11,781 nucleotides of DNA, taken from positions 1 through 11,781 of the forward strand of contig CAZUYD010000041.1 in the NCBI GenBank assembly GCA_964624825.1, written 5' to 3'. This document shows positions 6,618 through 11,781 of the stretch, in pieces. The stretch is from Enorma sp964624825. Its GTDB lineage: Bacteria > Actinomycetota > Coriobacteriia > Coriobacteriales > Coriobacteriaceae. Each line of letters opens with the position of its first letter. The stretch's first letter is position 1. The notes under the pieces were generated by a model, which saw only the letters and a list, made by a program, of their open reading frames with translations, had not been told where the DNA came from and did not search any database. The position numbers and the translations under genes were made by a program.

Positions 6618-6661
6618 GCCGCTCGACCTCGGGCGCAACGGCGCCAGAGAGGTCGAGCGGC
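6618..6661 (-). other. Strong hairpin between ubiD and ubiX
   Basis: GCCGCTCGACCTC (6618-6630) and GAGGTCGAGCGGC (6649-6661) are a perfect 13-bp inverted repeat. The loop itself contains GGCGC-AACG-GCGCC, extending the structure to about 18 bp. It begins 11 nt after the ubiD stop. No T-tract follows on either strand, so it looks like an intercistronic attenuating, processing or mRNA-stabilising element rather than a standard terminator. Confidence 0.65.
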
Positions 6662-6672
6662 CATAAAGGGTA

Positions 6673-8157
6673 CTAGTAGGCCAGCTCAGCTGCCCACTTA
6701 TCCTCGTCGATCTCGAGGAAGCGCGAACGGTGGAAGTTATCTTTCTGGTCGTACGGCACGGTGCAGTCGAAAATCGCCTTGCACGCAATGCCGTGCTCGC
6801 GAATCGACGGGCTCATGGCCGGGTCGTTCGACGGATCGAGCACGTGGCAGTGGCAGCCCGGAATGGTCACGATGTCGGTGTCGGCCTGGAAGCGGGTGGT
6901 CATCGCCCACATCACGTCGCTCATGTCGAAGATGTCAACGTCCTCGTCTACCAAGAACACGTGCTTGAGCTCGGAGAAGGCCGAGAAGGCGAGCATCGCG
7001 GCGTTGCGCTGGCGTCCCTCGTCGTTTTTGGACGACTTCTTGAACTGCAGGATGGCGACGAACTTACCGCCGCCGCAGGGTGCCGCGTGCACGTTGACCA
7101 GGCGGCCGGGGATCGCGGTCTCGACCATCTTGTAAATGGAAGCCTCGGTGGGGATGCCCGCCATCGAGACGTGCTCGTGCGAAGGCCCGATGCAGCTCTG
7201 CATGATGGGATGCTCGCGATGCGTCACCGCGGTGACCTTGATCACGGGCAGCGCCGGTTTGGCGTCGCCGGTGTATCCCGGGAACTCGGGCATGGCCTTG
7301 CCGGTGTTGGAGTTGATGTCCTCGCGGACGGTCTTGTCGTGGCAGAGATAGCCCTCGATAACGTACTCGGCGTTGGCGATGCAACGCTGCGGCACCGTGA
7401 GGCAGTCGGCCAGCTCGACCGGCTTACTGCGCATGGCACCGGCAATCTGGAGCTCGTTGTAGCCAAGCGGCGTGGTGGGTGCCTCGAAGCCCGCGCACAT
7501 GTACACCGCGGGATCCAGGCCGATGGAGATGGAAACGGGCATGTCCTCGCCGCGCGCGCAGTACTTGTCGAAGAACGCCCCCAGATGGCGGGAGCCCGGC
7601 GTGATCCACATGCCCAGCTCGTCCTTGCTCTCGATGCAAAGACGGTGGATGGTCACGTCGGAGGTGCCGTCCTCGGGGTCGGTGCCCATCACGAGGCCCA
7701 TGGTGATGTAGGGACCTGCGTCCTCGGGGGTGTTGGTGGGAGCCGGCACGAGCTTGAACAGGTCAAAGTCGGGATCGGTCGCCTTGTGCACGACTTCCTG
7801 GCAGTCGATGTGCGCGCCCTCCGCGATCATCTGAGGGGCAATGGTGCGCTCGAGCATCTTGCCCATCTCGAGGCCGAGGAACTGCTCGTTCATGCCAAGC
7901 AGCGCGGCGACGCGCTTGCGGCTCGAAAGCAGGCCGATCGCCACCTTGGCGTCATCGAAGCCCTTCACGTTGTTGAAGAGCATCGCAGGGCCTTCCTTGG
8001 TAGGACGAGGCACCGTGCCGCCGGAACCCACGTGACGGTAGACGCCCGAGACCTCTGCGTCGGGGTCCACCTCAGTATCGGTGGTGAGCAGCTGGCCGGG
8101 CATGCCCTCGAGCAGATCGAGCGCGCTCCTCAGATCGTGTACGTCGTTGCCTGTCAT
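6673..8157 (-). CDS. UbiD-family decarboxylase, gallate decarboxylase LpdC-like
   Basis: A prenyl-FMN dependent non-oxidative decarboxylase of 494 aa, predicted cytosolic. Against my memory of L. plantarum gallate decarboxylase LpdC (about 490 aa) it is similar end to end: EVDPDAEVSGVYRHVGSGGT (29-48), RPTKEGPAMLFNNVKGF (51-67), KLVPAPTNTPEDAGPYIT (135-152), TIHRL (169-173, Arg172), AEYVIEGY (263-270, Glu264 and Glu268), GKAMPEFPGYTGDAKPAL, GPSHEHVSMAGIPTEAS (324-340) and VDEDVDIFDMSDVMWAMTTR (403-422). Arg172 and the two glutamates lie where the family's catalytic Glu-Arg-Glu network is expected. The start at 8157 has AAGGAG 6 nt upstream. It lies between the permease and ubiX on one strand, which fits uptake, decarboxylation and cofactor supply. 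No gene for the small D subunit of LpdBCD-type systems is in the window. The true substrate (gallate, protocatechuate, 4-hydroxybenzoate or other) is not determined. Confidence 0.92.
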   Translation of the reverse strand: MTGNDVHDLRSALDLLEGMPGQLLTTDTEVDPDAEVSGVYRHVGSGGTVPRPTKEGPAMLFNNVKGFDDAKVAIGLLSSRKRVAALLGMNEQFLGLEMGKMLERTIAPQMIAEGAHIDCQEVVHKATDPDFDLFKLVPAPTNTPEDAGPYITMGLVMGTDPEDGTSDVTIHRLCIESKDELGMWITPGSRHLGAFFDKYCARGEDMPVSISIGLDPAVYMCAGFEAPTTPLGYNELQIAGAMRSKPVELADCLTVPQRCIANAEYVIEGYLCHDKTVREDINSNTGKAMPEFPGYTGDAKPALPVIKVTAVTHREHPIMQSCIGPSHEHVSMAGIPTEASIYKMVETAIPGRLVNVHAAPCGGGKFVAILQFKKSSKNDEGRQRNAAMLAFSAFSELKHVFLVDEDVDIFDMSDVMWAMTTRFQADTDIVTIPGCHCHVLDPSNDPAMSPSIREHGIACKAIFDCTVPYDQKDNFHRSRFLEIDEDKWAAELAY

Positions 8158-8224
8158 TGCGATCTCCTTTCAAGAGATGATGTGCCGTTTTGGTCGATGA
8201 TCCGTGTAATACAAGAACATGTAC

Positions 8225-8240
8225 CGCGCATCCATGCGCG
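8225..8240. repeat. Palindrome in the ubiD leader
   Basis: CGCGCAT-CC-ATGCGCG is a perfect 7-bp inverted repeat with a 2-bp spacer, about 70 nt before the ubiD start. It could be a protein-binding site or part of a leader structure. No promoter could be placed confidently next to it. Confidence 0.4.
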
Positions 8241-8260
8241 CTGGGTTATATGCAGGCGCG

Positions 8261-8302
8261 GCGCGGGGCGTAGCGAACCGGGCGGCGCGGGGCGCCCCGC
8301 GC
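8261..8302. repeat. GC-rich repeat and palindrome between permease and ubiD
   Basis: GCGCGGGGCG occurs twice (8261-8270 and 8285-8294), and its complement CGCCCCGCGC at 8293-8302 can pair with the first copy across a 22-nt loop. The second copy merges with it into a perfect 18-bp palindrome (8285-8302). On the minus strand this lies just after the permease stop in the 180-bp gap before ubiD. No T-tract follows. It may partly uncouple expression of the permease from the enzymes. Confidence 0.5.
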
Positions 8303-8337
8303 GTCGGCAGGACACGCGGGCGCGCGCTGCAAATGCC

Positions 8338-9804
8338 TTACATCAAGCCCAGCAGGTGGAACCAGAACGCCTCGACCAGCACCACGATGAGCACGACCGC
8401 CGTCAACGGCACGCCCATGCGGATGGCCTCCTTGGCGGAATAACCGCCGCCGTCCTCGCCTTCGCCAATAAGGATCGGCAGGTTATGGAAGGGCAGGATG
8501 TAGTGAATGTTGATGGCCGAAAACACGATCATGGCAACCGCGAGCGGGCTGACATCGGTGCCCGCGGTGAAGGCGATGAAGGCCGGCACGCACACGCCGA
8601 GCACGGCCATGACCGAACCCATGAACATGTGGATGATCATGGTGAGCACGGCGATGAGCAGCGCGAGCAGGAAGATGTTGTCCGGCACGGAAGAGGGCAG
8701 CACCACGTCTGCGATCCACGTGTTCATGCCGGTCGCGCCGCCAACGGAGCCGATCGCCATCGCGGCGGTCAAGAACATGAGCGACTTCACATCGACCGAG
8801 GTCCACGCGGCGGGCGTCAGCACCTCACCGATGATGGGCAGCGACAGGCACACACCGATGATCAGCGTCACCCAACCGATGTAGTCGCCCGACACCGTGA
8901 GCCAGAGCACGATGGCAATGACGAGCCAGACGATGGTGCGAATCTCCTTGACGCTCAGCTTGCCCAGCGCTGCCTGCTTGGCGAGCACATCGTCGCGGTC
9001 GTAGACGAGTTCCTTGCTGGGCTTGAAGAGCAAAAGCCCCAAGAAGAGCGTTGCGAGCAGCGCCACGAGCATCGGCACGCTCATATAGATGAACCAATCG
9101 ATGAAGCCCGGGTTGGCGCCACCGGCTTCGGCGCTGTATTGCGCCACAAGGGGGTTCAGGGTCGAGTCGCCGGTGAGGAAGAAGGTCGACGCGGCTGGCG
9201 CGGCGGCGAACACAAGGAAGCCAAGCTTGGCGCGGTCATCCTTGCCGTAGTCTGCCGACTCGGCGATAACCGACACCACGGCCAAAATGAGGAAGGCGCG
9301 CGGGAACGGATGCGGAATAAGCAGCGCGAGGATGAGCGTGAGGACGAAAATCGAGACCACAAGGCTCGTATAGCCCTTCACGAACTTGAGCATGAACGCA
9401 TAGGCGATGCGCTCGCCCAGACCGGAGTCCTTCACCGCGCTCGCGATGAGGTATGCGCCTATCACGAGCCACATGGTGGCCTTCGTCCACGAGCTAAAGG
9501 TGTTCGAAACCGTCACGCTCAGGCTCGGATCGCCCGCATCGTCGGTACACACCTGGAACAAGATGAGCAGCACGCAGTAGAGCAAGCCCACGAATCCGGG
9601 CTGTGCCACGCCGCATGCCCACCAAACGACGGTGCCGAGCGTGAGGGCGAGGCAGGTCTGGCCTCCCTCTGTAAGCGCCGTCTCGCTCAAACCGCTTAGC
9701 GGCAGAAACTTAACGAGCAAAAAGACGATGATGCCCGCCACGAAACCGATCTCGCGCTTGCCGATCTTGCGTGGCGCACGTCCGGCCGAAATAGTTTGCG
9801 CCAT
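8338..9804 (-). CDS. DASS/SLC13-type anion permease
   Basis: A 488-aa inner-membrane transporter with about 12 hydrophobic segments and no signal peptide. The pattern fits the divalent anion:sodium symporter (SLC13, Na-sulfate symporter) family within the ion transporter superfamily: WLVIGAYLIASAVKDSGLGERIA in the first half, then PRAFLILAVVS and FFLTGDSTLNPLVAQ (an S/T-x-N-P hairpin-type motif), and in the second half SLMFLTAAMAIGSVGGATGM and INIHYILPFHNLPILIGEG. Known members import citrate, succinate, tartrate or sulfate. Its place upstream of the UbiD and UbiX genes suggests it carries the aromatic acid that is decarboxylated, or exchanges it for product; that substrate is inferred. The ATG at 9804 is preferred over 9867 because GGGGAG lies 6 nt upstream and the hydrophilic N-terminus is short. 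The gap to ubiD is 180 bp. Confidence 0.85.
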   Translation of the reverse strand: MAQTISAGRAPRKIGKREIGFVAGIIVFLLVKFLPLSGLSETALTEGGQTCLALTLGTVVWWACGVAQPGFVGLLYCVLLILFQVCTDDAGDPSLSVTVSNTFSSWTKATMWLVIGAYLIASAVKDSGLGERIAYAFMLKFVKGYTSLVVSIFVLTLILALLIPHPFPRAFLILAVVSVIAESADYGKDDRAKLGFLVFAAAPAASTFFLTGDSTLNPLVAQYSAEAGGANPGFIDWFIYMSVPMLVALLATLFLGLLLFKPSKELVYDRDDVLAKQAALGKLSVKEIRTIVWLVIAIVLWLTVSGDYIGWVTLIIGVCLSLPIIGEVLTPAAWTSVDVKSLMFLTAAMAIGSVGGATGMNTWIADVVLPSSVPDNIFLLALLIAVLTMIIHMFMGSVMAVLGVCVPAFIAFTAGTDVSPLAVAMIVFSAINIHYILPFHNLPILIGEGEDGGGYSAKEAIRMGVPLTAVVLIVVLVEAFWFHLLGLM

Positions 9805-9892
9805 GACCCACTCCCCTTTCGAGTGTCTTGGTGGCAGGCCGCAGGCGAGAGGCTGTCCGTGCTCCACAAGAACCCTGTACCCGCCAATGTCT

Positions 9893-9909
9893 CACGCCCG
9901 AAGGGCGTG
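9893..9909. other. Hairpin in the permease 5' leader
   Basis: CACGCCC-GAA-GGGCGTG is a perfect 7-bp stem with a 3-nt loop, about 90 nt upstream of the permease start. No T-tract follows on either strand. It may be a leader RNA structure or an operator. Confidence 0.35.
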
Positions 9910-9988
9910 CCTTCAAGCGCTATGCTGTGGTGTGTTGCTGGAATACAGTCAAGGGCAAATTTGTATTTTGTCGGGATTTTTTGCGTGA

Positions 9989-10074
9989 CCGCACGGGGCG
10001 CTTGCAGAGCGCTGCGCTTTGGGTGAGCGGATGCAGGGCGCTGTCTGGCCGCACGGGTGCTTGCGAGGCGTTGC
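9989..10074. repeat. Imperfect direct repeat (about 26 bp, 60-bp period)
   Basis: A segment starting CCGCACGGGGCGCTTGC at 9989-10015 recurs as CCGCACGGGTGCTTGC at 10049-10074, each followed by a related GCG-N2-GC ending. The copies differ by a few substitutions and a one-base indel, consistent with old duplicated non-coding sequence. Confidence 0.45.
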
Positions 10075-10112
10075 ACGGATGCGGAGGCGTCGCCTAGGCG
10101 AAGCGCTACCGG

Positions 10113-10211
10113 GGCTCACCCGCACGCCATCCGTTGCCCGCCTGCCGGCGCGAGCGAGGGAAACCGAAGCCGAGGGCAGGCTCACCCGCATACCATCCGT
10201 TGTCCGCCTGC
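10113..10211. repeat. Two copies of a 33-bp direct repeat, 66-bp period
   Basis: Copy 1 (10113-10145) and copy 2 (10179-10211) match at 30 of 33 positions; both begin GGCTCACCCGCA and end in CCGCCTGC. The copies are separated by 33 bp of unrelated sequence. No transposase, integrase or CRISPR-associated gene is nearby, and two copies with diverged bases do not make an array. Confidence 0.6.
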
Positions 10212-10266
10212 TAGGCCGGCCTGCGCGGCGCCCGCCATGAAAGCTGCTGCGCAAGGCATCTCACGG

Positions 10267-10476
10267 TATCTCATAAATACGGCCTGCAACCATGGGATTT
10301 TATTTTATTTTGGTACCTTGANNNNNNNNNNNNNNNNNNNNNNNNNNNNNNNNNNNNNNNNNNNNNNNNNNNNNNNNNNNNNNNNNNNNNNNNNNNNNNN
10401 NNNNNNNNNNNNNNNNNNNNNTATCTCATAAATACGGCCTGCAACCATGGGATTTTATTTTATTTTGGTACCTTGA
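10267..10476. repeat. Identical 55-bp ends flanking the N gap
   Basis: Positions 10267-10321 and 10422-10476 are identical over 55 bases, both starting TATCTCATAAATACGG and ending GGTACCTTGA, and each directly touches the run of 100 Ns. An exact match ending at both gap edges points to two contig ends sharing one overlap that was not merged, so one copy and the gap are probably artefacts. Confidence 0.8.
10322..10421. other. Assembly gap (100 N)
   Basis: Exactly 100 undetermined bases, a conventional placeholder length. It lies in non-coding sequence upstream of marR and interrupts no recognised gene. True gap size is unknown and may be zero. Confidence 0.95.
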
Positions 10477-10500
10477 CATTCATATATGCAGTCGTAGACT
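10473..10500 (+). promoter_or_regulatory. Probable promoter of marR-ABC operon
   Basis: TTGACA (10473-10478) is a perfect -35 hexamer, followed after 16 bp by TAGACT (10495-10500), a four-of-six -10. This sits 54 nt before the marR start in an AT-rich patch. The left copy of the 55-bp gap repeat ends inside this -35 element, which fits the view that only the right copy is real. Confidence 0.6.
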
Positions 10501-10554
10501 ATTACGGCTATCGAATCCACTCGTTGCATGCTCAAAAAGGAGGCATCACAGCAC

Positions 10555-11166
10555 ATGGACACTTCCCTGCCAACGGCACCGGAAGAGCCTGGGCGTGTGC
10601 GGCCATCCGCCGATGGCGCCGCTGCAGCCGGCGGCACCGCCGCGGTTGAAGGCATGACCGCAGACGCCAGCACCTTCGCAACCGGCACCGCCGCCAGTGA
10701 TGGCGCGCAACCTTGCGGCGACCACGCGCAAGCCTCCCGGGAAGGCTCATCCGAACACAGCCGCGCGGACACCATTATTCACGAGCTCGCTTACTGCGGC
10801 CACTACCTGCGATTCCATAGTGGCGGGCGCTCGGGGCGCGACCCCATTCTCTGCGTGCTCCACTGCATGGGCGGCCAGATGTCCCAGCAGGAACTGGGCG
10901 CGAAGTTCGAGCTCAAACCCGGATCGCTCTCCGAGATACTCGCCAAGATGGAAGCGTCGGGCGCTATCGAGCGCACGCGCGACCCAAACGACCGCCGCCA
11001 GCTCTTCGTCCACCTCACCGCGGCGGGACGGGCGGAGGCGATCCGCGCCCTCGAAGCGCAGAAGCGCTTCCGCTGCGTAGCGTTCTCCGTCTTATCGACC
11101 GACGAACAAGACCAGCTCATCGCGCTCTTGGGCAAGGTCCATGCACATTGGGAGGGACTCGCATGA
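10555..11166 (+). CDS. MarR-family transcriptional regulator with long disordered N-terminus
   Basis: A 203-aa predicted DNA-binding repressor. Residues 72-203 form a MarR winged helix domain: DTIIHELAYCGHYLRFHSGG, then QMSQQELGAKFELKPGSLSE (108-127) as the helix-turn-helix, KMEASGAIERTRDPNDRRQLFV as recognition-helix end and wing with the conserved D-x-R-R, and LTAAGRAEA. The first 70 residues are Ala/Gly/Thr/Ser-rich, with no predicted fold, and are unusual for a family of about 140-160 aa. The ATG at 10555 has AGGAGG 11 nt upstream, a long spacing; an ATG at 10528 has no ribosome binding site. A later start inside the low-complexity stretch cannot be excluded. Its stop overlaps the ABC gene start by 4 bp (ATGA), so it probably represses that operon in response to an exported compound. 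Confidence 0.85.
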   Translation: MDTSLPTAPEEPGRVRPSADGAAAAGGTAAVEGMTADASTFATGTAASDGAQPCGDHAQASREGSSEHSRADTIIHELAYCGHYLRFHSGGRSGRDPILCVLHCMGGQMSQQELGAKFELKPGSLSEILAKMEASGAIERTRDPNDRRQLFVHLTAAGRAEAIRALEAQKRFRCVAFSVLSTDEQDQLIALLGKVHAHWEGLA

Positions 11167-11781
11167 TAAAGACGCTCATGTCAAGCATCCGAGAATACAA
11201 GCGAGCGGCAATCGCCACGCCGATCATCGTGACGGGCGAGGTGGTCATGGAGGTCGCTATCCCCTTCGTCACCGCCCAGCTCATCAACACCATCCAGGCG
11301 GGAGCGACCCTGTCTGAGCTTTTGCCCTTTGCGGGTGCGCTTGTGGGCATGGCGCTCGCCTCGCTCGCGTTCGGCGTCGGTGCGGGGCTGTTTTGCTCGC
11401 AGGCATCGTGCGGTTTTGCCAAGAACCTGCGCCACGACGTCTTTGCCGCCGTCCAGCGCTTCAGCTTCGCGAACATCGACCAGTTCTCGGCATCGTCACT
11501 CGTCACGCGCCTCACGACCGACATCACGAACGTCCAGCTCGCCTACATGATGATCATCCGCACGGCCGTGCGCTGCCCGTTGCTGCTCATCGCGGGCATC
11601 GCGATGGCTTTCATCATGGCAGGCCCCATGGCGCTCGTGTTCGTCATCGTCGTCCCCATTCTGGGCTTCGGGCTGTACAAGGTCGTGCGCACGGTGCACC
11701 CGATCTTCCGCGCCGTGCTCCGCGAGTATGACGCCCGCAACGAGTCCATCGAGGAGACCGTCACCGGCATGCGCGCTGTGA
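11163..11781 (+). CDS. ABC exporter membrane domain (partial, runs off window)
   Basis: The ATG at 11163 overlaps the marR stop as ATGA, and the frame is open to the end (206 codons). The start MIKTLMSSIREYKRAAIATP is a typical cytosolic lead-in to a type I ABC exporter transmembrane domain. Hydrophobic segments follow at about 18-40, 53-78, 134-154 and 157-175. The intracellular coupling region FAKNLRHDVFAAVQRFSFAN and SLVTRLTTDITNVQ is characteristic of the family, as is the NESIEETVTGMRAV segment at the edge. The ATP-binding domain lies beyond the window. A MarR gene fused by overlap to such an exporter usually precedes a second half-transporter, which is expected but not visible. Substrate unknown; drug, peptide or lipid export is possible. 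Confidence 0.88.
   Translation, partial: MIKTLMSSIREYKRAAIATPIIVTGEVVMEVAIPFVTAQLINTIQAGATLSELLPFAGALVGMALASLAFGVGAGLFCSQASCGFAKNLRHDVFAAVQRFSFANIDQFSASSLVTRLTTDITNVQLAYMMIIRTAVRCPLLLIAGIAMAFIMAGPMALVFVIVVPILGFGLYKVVRTVHPIFRAVLREYDARNESIEETVTGMRAV

Larger units (their letters stand above)
9805..10554. other. Long non-coding divergent region with repeats and gap
   Basis: About 650 known bases lie between the divergent permease and marR genes. Frames here are short, Arg/Pro/Ala-rich and unlike any family, so I call none. Contents: a small hairpin at 9893-9909 in the permease leader, a moderately AT-rich stretch near 9955-9985, GC-rich degenerate repeats at 9989-10211, an assembly gap at 10322-10421 between identical 55-bp ends, and the marR promoter at 10473-10500. 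No confident permease promoter was found. Confidence 0.65.

Noticed and set aside
6579..6788. N-terminal extension of UbiX to an upstream ATG
   Set aside because: It overlaps the ubiD 3' end, has no Shine-Dalgarno and reads as Arg/Ser/Thr-rich non-family sequence; the GTG at 6578 has a good site.
6730..9699. A 989-codon open frame on the plus strand
   Set aside because: It lies antisense to ubiD and the permease, which are clear family members. The translation is rich in His, Arg, Asp and Gly with no domain, as expected from the complement of GC-rich codons.
9921..9952. Possible minus-strand promoter for the permease (TTGACT at 9952-9947)
   Set aside because: No acceptable -10 hexamer lies at 16-19 bp; the closest candidate matches poorly.
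10113..10211. CRISPR-like spaced repeats
   Set aside because: Only two diverged copies are present, with no cas genes and no third unit.
10057..10320. Possible short gene left of the gap, with repeated TIRCPPA-type words
   Set aside because: The repeated words come from the 33-bp DNA repeat; composition is Arg/Pro/Ala-rich and the frame runs into Ns, with no ribosome binding site.

Overview
The window is high-GC bacterial DNA with tightly packed genes. Strong AAGGAG-type ribosome binding sites, wobble-position GC and the gene families present suggest an anaerobic actinomycete, probably of the Coriobacteriia (Collinsella or Olsenella type). That placement is inferred from style and gene content, not from a marker gene. 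I recognise nine complete or nearly complete genes and one gene start. There is no tRNA, rRNA, CRISPR array, transposase or phage gene.

Layout. Positions 1-39 (minus) hold only the first codons of a gene whose N-terminus looks like elongation factor G or its paralogue. Positions 312-1151 (minus) encode a BmrR-like MerR regulator with a GyrI-like effector domain. Positions 1456-4742 (minus) are a compact three-gene operon, read acyltransferase-3 membrane protein, then butyrate kinase (buk), then phosphate butyryltransferase (ptb), with 9 bp and 2 bp between genes. A divergent IclR-family regulator follows at 5047-5889 (plus). It is separated from the operon by a 304-bp AT-rich region holding a perfect 14-bp inverted repeat and further GAAACG-type half-sites.

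Convergent to iclR is a second minus-strand cluster, read DASS/SLC13-type anion permease (8338-9804), then a UbiD-family decarboxylase very like gallate decarboxylase LpdC (6673-8157), then a UbiX-family flavin prenyltransferase (5973-6578). The UbiX product should make the prenylated FMN that the UbiD enzyme needs, so the likely job is uptake and non-oxidative decarboxylation of an aromatic (phenolic) acid. The two intergenic gaps in this cluster carry strong GC-rich hairpins without T-tracts.

The right end, after a roughly 750-bp non-coding region with degenerate GC-rich repeats and a 100-N gap, holds a MarR-family regulator (10555-11166, plus). It overlaps by 4 bp the start of an ABC-exporter membrane domain that runs off the window. 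The gap is flanked by identical 55-bp sequences touching both edges, so it is probably an assembly artefact.

The most interesting unit is acyltransferase-buk-ptb with divergent iclR. Kinase plus phosphotransacylase can turn a short-chain acid into acyl-CoA, or run in reverse to make ATP, and co-transcription with a membrane acyltransferase suggests an acid-activation and acyl-transfer module. That link is inference.
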